A stretch of 64,000 nt of DNA, taken from Haemophilus aegyptius. GTDB taxonomy: Bacteria > Pseudomonadota > Gammaproteobacteria > Enterobacterales > Pasteurellaceae. Of the stretch, positions 47,746 to 57,183 are shown piece by piece. A program made the translations under genes and the position numbers. The DNA lies in assembly GCF_900475885.1 (NCBI RefSeq), contig NZ_LS483429.1, positions 1,550,001 through 1,614,000 of the forward strand, in the 5' to 3' direction. The notes beneath the pieces are model-generated. The model searched no databases. It was given only the letters and a program-made list of their open reading frames with translations, and was not told the DNA's origin. Position 1 is the stretch's first letter; the number at the start of each line of letters is the position of its first letter.

Positions 47746-48441
47746 TTAAACAAAGAAATAAATCAGCTTAAATACAAATGGCGCGAGAATAGAACTAATA
47801 ATCCCACAAAGCACAAGAGAAATAGAACTGTAACTTCCCGCTGTTGGATTCGTTTCCATACAACTTACTGTACCGAGCACGTGAGAAACCGAACCAACAG
47901 AAAGCCCAATAGCTTCTTGATGTTCAACACCCAATTTTTTTAATACAAGATAACCAAATATCGATCCTTGCAAACCTGCAACCACAACACCAACTGCAGT
48001 TACGGCAGGAATGCCGCCTAAATGACGAGAAACTTCCATCGCAATAGGCATTGTGATGGATTTAGGTAAAACCGTAGCGACCATTTCGGGCGTTGAGCCT
48101 AAAAGAAGTGCTAAAAGCCCGCCACTTAACATCGCCAAAAAAGAGGCTATAACCACCGTTGAAAGAATAATTTTCCATTGTCTGGCAATTTGGCGAAGTT
48201 GTTCATAAAGAGGCAATGCGAGAGCAACGATACTCAAGCCAAGTAAATTATTAATAGGCGCATTTCCTGCCATATAATCATCATAAGGAATCTTTCCTAT
48301 CACTAAAATCGCCGCCAAAATTAATACTGTTAAAACAAAAGTATTAAAAATCATTGACTTCCAACGTTTGCTAATTTGTAGTGCGAGCCAAAACCCAAAA
48401 ATTGTTAAAAATGTATAAAGATAAATAATGTACTGCTGCAT
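47746..48441 (-). CDS. lrgB: LrgB/CidB-family (YohK) membrane protein
   Basis: A 231-residue protein with about seven or eight transmembrane segments and the family stretch TVLPKSITMPIAMEVSRHLGG near residue 130. LrgB/CidB proteins work with LrgA/CidA holin-like partners in autolysis control or, as shown for plant and bacterial relatives, in glycolate/pyruvate-type transport. It follows lrgA by 18 bases. E. coli YohK is the closest named relative. Confidence 0.88.
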   Translation of the reverse strand: MQQYIIYLYTFLTIFGFWLALQISKRWKSMIFNTFVLTVLILAAILVIGKIPYDDYMAGNAPINNLLGLSIVALALPLYEQLRQIARQWKIILSTVVIASFLAMLSGGLLALLLGSTPEMVATVLPKSITMPIAMEVSRHLGGIPAVTAVGVVVAGLQGSIFGYLVLKKLGVEHQEAIGLSVGSVSHVLGTVSCMETNPTAGSYSSISLVLCGIISSILAPFVFKLIYFFV

Positions 48442-48459
48442 ATAAACTTTCCTAACATA

Positions 48460-48882
48460 CTAATTCGCTTGTTTTACCTGATTTTCTCTACGTTTTATTA
48501 CTTTTTTGCGTTTATGTGTAAAAGATTGCATCTGATACAAATAATGACCTAAAAATCCTATAACAAGTAAAGTGACACAAGTACTCACAATATTAGGAAC
48601 AAGCAAAATATTAATTTGCTCTATCAATAAATCAGAATATTTGATAATTCCCACGCTCACTGGTACAAAAAGCACCGCCATAAAACGAATTAGCAAACTT
48701 GCGCCTAAATAAATCCAATTTAAATGAATCACTCGTGTTGTTAAACCTAAAAAGAGCAATAACAATCCCCAAATACTTCCTGGAACACCTGATGGAATGT
48801 AATAAGCAATAAGATTTCCGAGATATAACATAATAGATAAAATGACCAACGAACGAACTAATAAAAATAATTTTTGAATCAT
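48460..48882 (-). CDS. lrgA: LrgA/CidA-family (YohJ) holin-like protein
   Basis: A 140-residue protein with four transmembrane segments and the conserved [18 protein letters not shown] near residue 30. The ATG at 48882 has AAAGG six bases upstream; the longer frame would need a TTG. The C-terminus is strongly basic ([13 protein letters not shown]). It pairs with lrgB and is divergent from the nuclease gene at 48997. Confidence 0.87.
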   Translation of the reverse strand: MIQKLFLLVRSLVILSIMLYLGNLIAYYIPSGVPGSIWGLLLLFLGLTTRVIHLNWIYLGASLLIRFMAVLFVPVSVGIIKYSDLLIEQINILLVPNIVSTCVTLLVIGFLGHYLYQMQSFTHKRKKVIKRRENQVKQAN

Positions 48883-48996
48883 ATACAACCTTTTCAACTA
48901 TTTTCATAATATTTCAAAATTATTTTACGCTTTTTTTTGCTAACTTGAGCCATTTTTTCGGTAAAATAACCAGACTTAGATCAAAAACTTTGCAAA

Positions 48997-49479
48997 ATGA
49001 TAAATCGAAAAATACTATTGACGAGTTTATTACTTATTTTTACCGTACTTTCTGCTTGTTCTCGCGAAAAAAATACGTGTCGTGTGGTTAAAATTAGTGA
49101 TGGCGATACGCTCACTTGCCTCACTAAAGGCAATAAATCCATTAAAGTTCGTTTAGCCGAAATTGATGCGCCAGAAAAATCTCAAGCCTTTGGGCAAAAA
49201 TCGAAAAAAACCTTGTCTGATCTGGTTTATCAAAAAAACGTACGTCTTTCACTAAAAGGAAAAGATCGCTATCAACGCACCTTAGCGGTGGTTTATTATC
49301 AAAAACAAAATATTAATTTAGAAATGGTTAAACAGGGTATGGCATGGGCTTATAAGCAATATTCCCATGATCCGATTTATCTTCAAGCACAAGAAAATGC
49401 ACAAGCCAAAGGAATTGGTCTTTGGGCAGATAATAATCCGATTGAACCAAGTCAATGGCGCAGACAAGAGAAAAATTAA
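48997..49479 (+). CDS. Staphylococcal-nuclease-like thermonuclease lipoprotein
   Basis: A 160-residue protein with a lipobox (VLSAC, Cys21) and an SNase OB-fold domain. Active-site residues typical of the family are seen: DGDTLTC, VRLAEIDAPE (Arg and Asp/Glu), and KDRYQRTLAVVY with the second Arg; GIGLWAD near the end is also conserved. It would cleave DNA or RNA at the outer membrane or outside the cell, which is notable in a naturally competent species. Its stop is two bases before the csdA start. Confidence 0.88.
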   Translation: MINRKILLTSLLLIFTVLSACSREKNTCRVVKISDGDTLTCLTKGNKSIKVRLAEIDAPEKSQAFGQKSKKTLSDLVYQKNVRLSLKGKDRYQRTLAVVYYQKQNINLEMVKQGMAWAYKQYSHDPIYLQAQENAQAKGIGLWADNNPIEPSQWRRQEKN

Positions 49480-49480
49480 T

Positions 49481-50680
49481 ATGGCTTTTGATTATCAAAC
49501 GTTCCGTCAAGCATTTCCCTATTTCCAACGTGAAGATGCGGTTATTTATTTAGATAACGCCGCCACCGCGTTGAAACCTCAAGTGTTAATTGATCGCACC
49601 GCTGAATTTTATGCGTCTGCAGGTTTGGTGCATCGCAGCCAATATGATGCGGCACAAACTGCGCAATATGAACAGGCTCGCACACAGGTTAAAGAATGGG
49701 TTCATGCAGAAGATAAACACGCTGTTATTTGGACTTCGGGTACAACTCACGCAATAAACTTAGTGGCAAATGGATTGCTGCCGCAATTAAACGCCGAAGA
49801 TGAAATTCTGATTAGCCAAGCAGATCATCATGCCAATTTTGTCACTTGGCATGAAACGGCGAAAAAGTGCGGTGCAAAAATTCGAGTTTTACCGATTTTA
49901 GATAATTGGCTAATTGATGAAAATGTGCTTATTTCTACCCTTTCTGAAAAAACAAAACTCGTTGCACTAAATTTTGTTTCAAATGTCACGGGCACAGAAC
50001 AGCCGATTAAACGCCTGATTCAACTTATTAGAAAACATAGTCATGCGTTGGTTTTAGTGGATGCTGCACAAGCGATTAGTCATATTAAAATCGATTTACA
50101 AGATTTAGATGCCGATTTCCTCGCATTTTCTGCCCATAAAATTTATGGTCCAAATGGGCTTGGCGTTTTAACAGGAAAATTGACCGCACTTTCTCAACTT
50201 CAACCGCTCTTTTTTGGCGGGAAAATGGTTGATCGTGTATCAAATGATCGTATTACTTTTGCTGAATTGCCTTATCGTTTAGAAGCAGGCACACCCAATA
50301 TTGCTGGGGTTATTGGCTTTAATGCTATACTGGATTGGTTACAAAAATGGGATTTCACTGCGGCAGAACAGTACGCTATATCCTTGGCTGAATCCGTCAA
50401 AGTGCGGTTAAAATCTTACGAGAATTGCCGATTATTCGATTCCCCTCAACCAAGCACTGTCGTTTGTTTTGTATTTGACGGCATTGACTGTTCCGATCTT
50501 TCTACACTTTTGAGCGAACAAAATATTGCGCTCCGAGTGGGCGAACATTGTGCCCAGCCTTATTTAGCACGCTTAGGCGAACGCACCACATTGCGTCTTT
50601 CTTTTGCGCCTTATAATACGCAAAAAGATGTAGAGGCATTCTTTACCGCCTTAGATAAAGCACTGGATTTATTACAATGA
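49481..50680 (+). CDS. csdA: Cysteine desulfurase, CsdA/SufS group
   Basis: A 399-residue PLP enzyme (start at 49481, MAFDYQTF). The PLP lysine is in AFSAHKIYGPNGLG near residue 222 and the catalytic cysteine in RVGEHCAQPYL near residue 358. It takes sulfur from cysteine as a persulfide. The CsdE/SufE-like acceptor gene overlaps its stop (ATGA), as in E. coli csdA-csdE, so it most likely feeds that partner. H. influenzae also has IscS for bulk Fe-S assembly, not in this window. Confidence 0.9.
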   Translation: MAFDYQTFRQAFPYFQREDAVIYLDNAATALKPQVLIDRTAEFYASAGLVHRSQYDAAQTAQYEQARTQVKEWVHAEDKHAVIWTSGTTHAINLVANGLLPQLNAEDEILISQADHHANFVTWHETAKKCGAKIRVLPILDNWLIDENVLISTLSEKTKLVALNFVSNVTGTEQPIKRLIQLIRKHSHALVLVDAAQAISHIKIDLQDLDADFLAFSAHKIYGPNGLGVLTGKLTALSQLQPLFFGGKMVDRVSNDRITFAELPYRLEAGTPNIAGVIGFNAILDWLQKWDFTAAEQYAISLAESVKVRLKSYENCRLFDSPQPSTVVCFVFDGIDCSDLSTLLSEQNIALRVGEHCAQPYLARLGERTTLRLSFAPYNTQKDVEAFFTALDKALDLLQ

Positions 50681-51057
50681 TAGAACAATTAAAACAAGCT
50701 AAAAATTGGGAAGATCGCTATCGCCTGATTATTCAAGCAGGTAAAAATTTACCTCGCCCAAGCGATAATGAACTCGCTCAAATGCAACCTATTACTGGCT
50801 GCGAAGCACAAATGTGGTTTCAAATTATGCCTAAAAATGACCGCACTTTTCAATTCAGCGGATTTAGCGAAGCCAGAATTATGAATGGCTTGCTTTGGAT
50901 TTTATTCAATAAAATCAATGGCAAAACAGCGGATGAATTGAATACATTTGATATTATTGCCTTTTTTAGCGAACTCGGCATTTCACAACGTTTAAGCGAA
51001 ACACGTTTAAACGGCTTAAACCAAATCGGACAGCAATTAAAAAATTTATGTATTTAA
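50677..51057 (+). CDS. csdE: SufE/CsdE-family sulfur acceptor
   Basis: A 126-residue protein with the acceptor cysteine in ITGCEAQMWF (Cys42) and the family C-terminal helix (LSETRLNGLNQI). It takes the persulfide from CsdA and passes it on. The ATG overlaps the csdA stop by four bases, and its own last ten bases overlap the start of the next gene, so the three genes are translationally coupled. Confidence 0.9.
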   Translation: MIEQLKQAKNWEDRYRLIIQAGKNLPRPSDNELAQMQPITGCEAQMWFQIMPKNDRTFQFSGFSEARIMNGLLWILFNKINGKTADELNTFDIIAFFSELGISQRLSETRLNGLNQIGQQLKNLCI

Positions 51058-51833
51058 TCGAAACCTATTTTCGCCTGACTGCGCTCGAAAATAATATTGA
51101 ATCACAAAGTCGTTTACTCAATGCAGTGATCGATCAATGGCGGTATAACGGGCAAATTATCGGACGTGAAATTCCTTTATATTTAGCGGAAGAAGATGGT
51201 GCACAAGGCTTTGCTATGCGTGTCATTTGCCCTGAGCAAGATAGTCTTTTCCCGCAAAATAATAACGCAGAAGTGAATCGCGCATTACAAGAAGCCGAAA
51301 AGTGCGGTGTAATTTTTGATGGTTTTCAACTTGTGGGCGATGATTTCAATTCAGATCAAACGGCTGAAAATACATCGCCAGCTTGGCAAGTGCTTTACAC
51401 AACCCATTTACAAAGTTGCTCGCCGATTCATAGTGGAGAAAATTTCGCGCCCATCCCTTTGTATAAACAACTAAAAAATCAACCGCACTTAAGCCAAGAT
51501 CTGATTAAATGGCAAGAAAATTGGCAAGCCTGCGATCAACTACAAATGAATGGTGCGGTATTAGAACAACAATCTTTGGCAGAAATTTCCGATCATCAAA
51601 GTACGCTTTCAAAACACGGACGATATTTAGCTAAAGAAATAGAAAAAGAAACTGGCATACCGACTTACTATTATTTATATCGTGTAGGTGGGCAATCTTT
51701 AGAATCTGAAAAATCCCGTTGCTGCCCTTCTTGTGGTGCAAATTGGGCGTTAAAAAATGCGATTTTTGATACCTTTCATTTTAAATGCGATACCTGTCGA
51801 TTAGTTTCGAATCTATCGTGGAATTTTTTGTAA
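51048..51833 (+). CDS. DUF2310 zinc-ribbon protein
   Basis: A 261-residue soluble protein with a C-terminal zinc ribbon, CPSCGANW then CDTCRLVSN (residues about 230-257; Cys-x2-Cys pairs), and no named N-terminal motif. The family (DUF2310, possibly nucleic-acid binding) is restricted mainly to gamma-proteobacteria. It overlaps csdE by ten bases, suggesting a link with sulfur transfer or tRNA thiolation, but that is only context. The gene is followed by a GC-rich hairpin element. Confidence 0.75.
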   Translation: MYLIETYFRLTALENNIESQSRLLNAVIDQWRYNGQIIGREIPLYLAEEDGAQGFAMRVICPEQDSLFPQNNNAEVNRALQEAEKCGVIFDGFQLVGDDFNSDQTAENTSPAWQVLYTTHLQSCSPIHSGENFAPIPLYKQLKNQPHLSQDLIKWQENWQACDQLQMNGAVLEQQSLAEISDHQSTLSKHGRYLAKEIEKETGIPTYYYLYRVGGQSLESEKSRCCPSCGANWALKNAIFDTFHFKCDTCRLVSNLSWNFL

Positions 51834-51870
51834 TTTAAGTCCATGCCTCAACTCTCTGTTGGAATGATAA

Positions 51871-51938
51871 AGTCTTAGCCCCCTTCCGACGCTTCGCGCC
51901 ACCTTCCCCCGCAAGCAGGGGAAGGCAAATTATTTTTT
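51871..51938 (+). terminator. GC-rich hairpin element upstream of queF
   Basis: An unusually GC-rich stretch (about 51879-51926) ends in CCTTCCCC/GGGGAAGG (51902-51909, 51918-51925) followed by a T run. The hairpin will terminate the csd transcript; the preceding GC-rich part does not resemble the surrounding sequence. Confidence 0.7.
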
Positions 51939-51958
51939 AACATATAAAGGAAAAATAA

Positions 51959-52798
51959 ATGAATTACCAAGATAACAGCTTAAAATCCTTAAAACTAGGT
52001 CAGAAAACGGCATACGCCTCTCAATATGACCGCACTTTATTACAGCCAGTGCCACGCGCCTTAAATCGTGATGGATTGGGCATTACTCAAAACCAACCAT
52101 TTACTATCGGCGCCGATATTTGGACAGCCTATGAAATCTCTTGGCTCAACGAAAAAGGCTTACCACAAGTGGCTATCGCAGACATTTATCTGGATTATCA
52201 AAGCCAAAATTTGATTGAATCAAAAAGTTTTAAACTTTATTTAAATAGCTTTAACCAAAGCAAATTTGCCAACTTCAACGCCGTTCAACAAACTATGCAA
52301 CGCGATTTAAGCGAATGTGCGCAAGGCGATGTAAAAGTGCGGTTAAATCCAGTAGCAGTTTATGATGCTCAAAAAATTGATCATTTACAAGGCGATTGCA
52401 TTGATGAACAAGATATTGAAATTACCAGCTACGAATTTAACGCTAATTGGCTGAAAGATTGCGTATCTGATGAAATTGTCGAAGAAAAATTAGTCAGCCA
52501 TTTATTGAAATCTAACTGCCTCATCACTAATCAGCCAGACTGGGGCTCCTTGCATATTCACTATATTGGTAAAAAAATCAATCAGGAAAAATTATTGCGT
52601 TACGTTGTATCGTTCCGTCAGCATAATGAATTCCACGAACAATGTGTCGAACGTATTTTTTGCGATTTAATGCACTACGCAAAACCAGAAAAACTCACCG
52701 TTTACGCACGCTATACTCGTCGTGGCGGATTAGACATTAATCCATTCCGCTCTAATTTTGAGAATTTACCTGAAAATTTAAGATTGGCGAGACAGTAA
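51959..52798 (+). CDS. queF: NADPH-dependent 7-cyano-7-deazaguanine reductase
   Basis: A 279-residue two-domain T-fold enzyme making preQ1 for queuosine in tRNA. Catalytic Cys187 and Asp194 are in [15 protein letters not shown], the QueF motif is [12 protein letters not shown] near residues 87-98, and the C-terminal NADPH site is near the GGLDINPFR end. Spacing and length match the long, E. coli-type QueF. AAAGGAAAA precedes the ATG. An uptake signal inside the gene encodes DRTLL. A palindrome separates it from tyrA. Confidence 0.96.
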   Translation: MNYQDNSLKSLKLGQKTAYASQYDRTLLQPVPRALNRDGLGITQNQPFTIGADIWTAYEISWLNEKGLPQVAIADIYLDYQSQNLIESKSFKLYLNSFNQSKFANFNAVQQTMQRDLSECAQGDVKVRLNPVAVYDAQKIDHLQGDCIDEQDIEITSYEFNANWLKDCVSDEIVEEKLVSHLLKSNCLITNQPDWGSLHIHYIGKKINQEKLLRYVVSFRQHNEFHEQCVERIFCDLMHYAKPEKLTVYARYTRRGGLDINPFRSNFENLPENLRLARQ

Positions 52799-52803
52799 AA
52801 AAC

Positions 52804-52823
52804 TGCGGTGAAATTTCACCGCA
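52804..52823. terminator. Perfect palindrome between queF and tyrA
   Basis: TGCGGTGAAA directly joins TTTCACCGCA. It is a pair of degenerate uptake signals (one base off consensus), with A/T runs on either side, between convergent genes. Confidence 0.75.
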
Positions 52824-52828
52824 TTTTA

Positions 52829-53953
52829 CTACCCTTGCTTCAAATCATTCGCCTGTTGTAATAGCTGACGGCTTTCTTTTAAGAATTGTTCAGAATAATC
52901 GCCGAACCAGTCATGCACCTTGTGGAAAGCATCAATAAAACCTTGACGATCATTATTTTCAAAGAAAGTTAAGGCTTCGTCGTAAGTTTGTTTTAGCGTT
53001 TCAATTACCGCTAAATTTTCTGACTTATCCATAATAATATCTGCGTAAAGCTCTGCATCTTGCGCAAATAAACGACCAATCATCGCAAGTTCTAACCGAT
53101 AAATAGGAGAAGAAAGCGCCAATAAATTAGCGAGATTAATGGGCTGTTTGGAAAGGTGTAAACCATTCGCAAAAGTCGAAAAATGGCGCAAGGCTTGTAT
53201 ATAAGTCATATTGTGATCGTGTTCTGTGGCATTGGTTTGATAAATTTTTGCGCCCCAAATTTGAATTTGCTCAAGTAACCATTCATAACGTTCAGGAAAA
53301 CGTCCATCACAACGTACAACCACTTGTTTTGCCATACTTGCAATATCTGCACCAAACATTGGATGTAAACCTAAAACTGCACCAGAATGAACTTCAAGCA
53401 TTTTCACTAGCGGTTCACGCTTAACAGAGGTTAAATCTGCAAGTAGCATGTTTTCCGTTAAATAAGGTTTTAAGCGTTCAATTGTTTCTAAGGTGAGATT
53501 AATAGGAACAGAAACGATCACGACATCAGCATTCGCTAAAATACTTTCAGCCACCGCCCAATCTTCGCGATCTAAAATAGAAATTGGATAGCCAGATGCA
53601 CGTAAATAACGGGCAAATAAACCACCTAATTTACCATAACCGCCCACGATAACAATTTTGTGAATATCAGAATTGATAGTTTTAAAACCAAATTGGTTTT
53701 CATTGGCATAGGATTCACGCATAAAACGGCGTAGAACATCTTCAATTAAATCGGCTGAAATGCCTGCTTTTTCAGCCTCTAAACGACGTGCTTGGAGCAT
53801 TGCTATTTCACGTTCTGGCGCATAAATAGGTAATCCATGTTGATGTTTAACTTTACCGACTTGAGAAACCAACTCAAGACGTTTAGCAAAAAGTTGGATA
53901 AGTTCGCGATCAAGCGAATCAATTTCAGAACGTAAATCTTTAAGGGCTTCCAT
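52829..53953 (-). CDS. tyrA: Bifunctional chorismate mutase / prephenate dehydrogenase (T-protein)
   Basis: A 374-residue fusion enzyme for tyrosine synthesis. The chorismate mutase domain (about 1-90) has [20 protein letters not shown] and [10 protein letters not shown]; the NAD-binding dehydrogenase begins at [16 protein letters not shown] near residue 103 and keeps [10 protein letters not shown] and the catalytic-region [14 protein letters not shown]. The ATG at 53953 has AGGTGAG five bases away; an in-frame GTG lies three codons upstream. Two TyrR-type boxes sit directly upstream. Confidence 0.96.
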   Translation of the reverse strand: MEALKDLRSEIDSLDRELIQLFAKRLELVSQVGKVKHQHGLPIYAPEREIAMLQARRLEAEKAGISADLIEDVLRRFMRESYANENQFGFKTINSDIHKIVIVGGYGKLGGLFARYLRASGYPISILDREDWAVAESILANADVVIVSVPINLTLETIERLKPYLTENMLLADLTSVKREPLVKMLEVHSGAVLGLHPMFGADIASMAKQVVVRCDGRFPERYEWLLEQIQIWGAKIYQTNATEHDHNMTYIQALRHFSTFANGLHLSKQPINLANLLALSSPIYRLELAMIGRLFAQDAELYADIIMDKSENLAVIETLKQTYDEALTFFENNDRQGFIDAFHKVHDWFGDYSEQFLKESRQLLQQANDLKQG

Positions 53954-53963
53954 AAAACTCACC

Positions 53964-54004
53964 TGTAATTTTTATCTTACATATATTGTAAAAAATTAAT
54001 TACA
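53964..54004 (-). promoter_or_regulatory. Tandem TyrR boxes in front of tyrA
   Basis: The TyrR consensus is TGTAAA-N6-TTTACA. At 53987-54004 the sequence is TGTAAA-N6-ATTACA (11 of 12) and at 53964-53981 TGTAAT-N6-CTTACA (10 of 12). Their centres are 23 bases apart, the spacing typical of strong/weak TyrR box pairs in E. coli. The nearer box reaches the tyrA ribosome site. Confidence 0.6.
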
Positions 54005-54041
54005 AGAAGATTACTAGAATTTTACAGGAAAGGCAATGAAG

Positions 54042-54962
54042 TTATGCGGATTGTGTAATTAACCGTTGTGGGCGAATAATATTCCCGTCGATTAATGCCA
54101 CGCCTAAGAATAAATTCTCCGCTGAAAATAACCGCACTTGACCGCTTAATTGCTGTTCGTTAGCAAATTTCACTCGCTGACCAAAACCAATGGCTTTACT
54201 CTGCTCTGCATCCAAATGCAAAGCGGGCAATTTACTTACTGCGGTATCGGTTGGCAGTAATAGACGATCCAATTCACTTAATGGAAAACTTTCAGCGAGC
54301 AGTTGTAGCTCATCAATTGGCATCATTTCCGTTATGGGGTAATCCGCTACGGCTGTACGGCGTAACATTGTCACATGTGCGCCACAACCTAGCACTTTAC
54401 CCAAATCATCTACTAAGGTGCGAATATAAGTGCCTTTTGAACAATGCACTTCTAAGGTTAAATAAGGTGCGTGATATTCAATAAAATTAAGTTCAAAAAT
54501 CGTTATTGGACGCGCCTCACGCTCAACCGTAATACCTTGGCGTGCGTATTCATAAAGCGGTTTGCCGTTATGTTTTAGTGCAGAAAACATTGTCGGCACT
54601 TGCAAAATATCACCACGAAATTGTTCAAGTGCGGTCAAAATTTGCTGAGTTTTAACATTAACTTCTCGAGTTTCCACCACTTGCCCTTCCGCATCGGAAG
54701 TATCGGTACGTTCTCCTAATTTTGCCGTAACAAGATAACGCTTATCTGCATCAAGCAAAAATTGTGAAAACTTAGTTGCTTCGCCCAAGCAAATCGGCAA
54801 CATCCCCGTTGCCAACGGATCGAGCGCGCCAGTATGCCCAGCTTTGTTCACTTGAAATAAACGCTTTACCTTTTGCATAATGTCATTTGATGACATGCCT
54901 TGTGGTTTATCCAACAAAAACACTCCATCAACATCACGCCAGCGTTTACGAGGTCTAGACAT
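54042..54962 (-). CDS. truB: tRNA pseudouridine-55 synthase
   Basis: A 306-residue enzyme making pseudouridine 55 in the T loop of tRNAs. The catalytic Asp is in [12 protein letters not shown] near residue 48, preceded by [10 protein letters not shown], with [13 protein letters not shown] further on and a C-terminal PUA-like part. Its ATG overlaps the rbfA stop by one base (TAATG). Confidence 0.96.
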   Translation of the reverse strand: MSRPRKRWRDVDGVFLLDKPQGMSSNDIMQKVKRLFQVNKAGHTGALDPLATGMLPICLGEATKFSQFLLDADKRYLVTAKLGERTDTSDAEGQVVETREVNVKTQQILTALEQFRGDILQVPTMFSALKHNGKPLYEYARQGITVEREARPITIFELNFIEYHAPYLTLEVHCSKGTYIRTLVDDLGKVLGCGAHVTMLRRTAVADYPITEMMPIDELQLLAESFPLSELDRLLLPTDTAVSKLPALHLDAEQSKAIGFGQRVKFANEQQLSGQVRLFSAENLFLGVALIDGNIIRPQRLITQSA

Positions 54963-55348
54963 TAGTTGCTTTCCTCAACATGTTTTTTCTCATCTTCACG
55001 CACAACATTTGTCACAAGATTTGACATACGCATCCCTTCCACTAAGGATTGATCGTAAATAAAACGAATCTCTGGCACGATACGTAAACGCATCGCTTTG
55101 CCTAGCAGCGAACGAATATAAGGCGATGCTTTTTCTAAGCCTTTCATACTTTGCTCAATTGCCGTTTCATCGTGATCGAATAAAAAAGTCACGAAGATTT
55201 TTGCGTAAGATAAATCACTTGACACTTCCACATCAGAAACCGTCACCATCCCAATACGGGGATCTTTCACTTCGCGTTGTAAAATGACTGCTATTTCTTT
55301 TTGTATTTCTTGAGCGATGCGATCGCTACGTTTAAATTCTCTTGCCAT
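54962..55348 (-). CDS. rbfA: Ribosome-binding factor A
   Basis: A 128-residue KH-type protein needed for late 16S rRNA maturation and cold growth ([42 protein letters not shown]). In most gamma-proteobacteria rbfA follows infB directly; here the divergent hsd block starts 165 bases away, so rbfA-truB must have its own promoter in 55349-55512. No clear sigma70 boxes can be assigned by eye. Confidence 0.96.
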   Translation of the reverse strand: MAREFKRSDRIAQEIQKEIAVILQREVKDPRIGMVTVSDVEVSSDLSYAKIFVTFLFDHDETAIEQSMKGLEKASPYIRSLLGKAMRLRIVPEIRFIYDQSLVEGMRMSNLVTNVVREDEKKHVEESN

Positions 55349-55512
55349 AGTTATTCCTTATTTATAAAATCGCCCCATTCTACTGGAAATCATTGGATTT
55401 AGCACGCAAAAATCCCTTTCAACCTGATACTGTTTTTCGATAAAATGACACCTGATAATTTGTTTGAATATTCAAACTTCCGATAAAAATCACTTTACAG
55501 AGGGCATAATTT

Positions 55513-57183
55513 ATGCAAGCGAGACGAGACGACCAAGATTGTCGATGAAAATCACACATTACAACAAGCATTTTTAAATGAATTAGACGAAAAACTCTGG
55601 TCATCTGCGGATAAACTCCGTCAACAACTTGATGCCGCCAATTATAAACATATCGTTCTTGGTCTTATCTTTTTAAAATACATTTCTGATAATTTCACCC
55701 ATCAACAGGAAAAAATTCAGGCGGAACTCTCCACACCTGAAAACCCACTCTATCTTGACCGCACTTTTTTGATACTGAAGAAGAGTATCAAGAAGCCTTA
55801 ACCGCTGAACTAGAAAACCGTGATTATTACACCGCAGATAACGTATTTTGGGTGCCAGCTTCTGCACGTTGGCAAGCCTTACAAGAAGTCTCTATTCTCA
55901 ACACTGGGGCAGAATTGCCTTGGGGTGGAAAATTTTCTGGCGTGGCAAAACTGATTGACGATGCCTTCGATGCCATTGAAAAAGACAACGAAAAACTGAA
56001 AGGCGTACTCCAACGCATCAGCGGCTATGCCGTAAACGAAGACACCTTGCGCGGGCTGATTATCCTTTTCTCCGATACCCACTTTACCCGTCCGACTTAC
56101 AACGGCGAGCCCGTACATTTAGGCGCAAAAGATATTCTCGGCCACGTTTACGAATACTTCCTCGGCAGATTTGCCCAAGCCGAAGGCAAACGCGGTGGGC
56201 AATATTTCACGCCGAAATCCATCGTTTCCCTGATTGTCGAAATGCTCGAACCCTATTCAGGACGCATGTATGACCCAGCCATGGGCAGCGGCGGCTTTTT
56301 CGTGCAAACCGAACGCTTTATCACCGCCCATCAAGGCAACATCAACAACGTTTCCATCTACGGGCAAGAATTCAACCCCACCACTTGGAAACTCGCCGCC
56401 ATGAACATGGCGATTCGTGGCATTGATTACGACTTCGGCAAACACAACGCCGACAGTTTCACCCAGCCACAACACATCGACAAAAAGATGGATTTCATCA
56501 TGGCAAACCCACCATTCAACATCAGCGATTGGTGGAGCGAATCCCTTGTCGATGATCCACGTTGGGCATACGGCACGCCGCCTAAAGGCAACGCCAACTT
56601 CGCTTGGCTGCAACACATGATTTATCACCTCTCACCCAACGGCAAAATGGCATTATTGCTTGCCAACGGCTCTATGAGCAGCCAAACCAACAACGAAGGC
56701 GAAATCCGCAAAGCCATCATCAATGCCGACTTGGTCGAATGTATGGTTGCCCTGCCCGGACAGCTTTTCACCAACACCCAAATCCCCGCCTGTATTTGGT
56801 TTTTAAACCGCAACAAAAAACGTAAAGGCGAAGTGTTGTTTATCGATGCCCGCCAAATCGGCTATATGAAAGACCGAGTCTTGCGTGATTTCACCGCCGA
56901 TGACATCGCCAAAATTGCCGACACCCTCCACACTTGGCAAAAATCAGACGGCTATGAAAACCAAGCCGCTTTCTGCAAATCCGCCACGTTAGAAGAAATT
57001 AAAGACAACGACTTCGTCCTCACACCAGGACGCTACGTCGGCACCGCAGAACAAGAAGACGACGGCGTGCCATTTGCAGAAAAAATGCAAAATCTGACCG
57101 CTCTTTTGAAGGAACAGTTTGCAAAAAGTGCAGAGTTGGAAGCGGAGATTAAGAAGAATTTAGGGGGATTGGGGTATGAGTGA
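55513..57183 (+). pseudogene. hsdM: Type I restriction-modification methyltransferase subunit, phase-OFF and frameshifted
   Basis: The natural start is the ATG at 55513 (AGAGG nine bases upstream). It runs into two GACGA units (55523-55532) and then TGA at 55546, so this copy number is OFF; three units would put it in frame with [19 protein letters not shown] second lesion is at the T tract 55765-55770: six Ts give a stop soon after, seven would join DRTF to FDTEEEYQE. Beyond, 55852-57183 is intact for 443 codons: the SAM motif MYDPAMGSGGFF, catalytic MANPPFN, and GGQYFTPKSIV. HsdM supplies methylation and is required for restriction too. An internal GTG at 55852 could start the truncated 443-residue form annotated in strain Rd as I recall. 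Confidence 0.85.
55523..55532 (+). repeat. Pentanucleotide GACGA phase-variation tract (two units)
   Basis: GACGA-GACGA lies ten bases after the hsdM ATG, preceded by a one-mismatch unit AGCGA. Five-base units change the frame with every gain or loss. GACGA-tract phase variation of hsdM controlling phage HP1 resistance has been reported in H. influenzae, as I recall. Confidence 0.75.
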
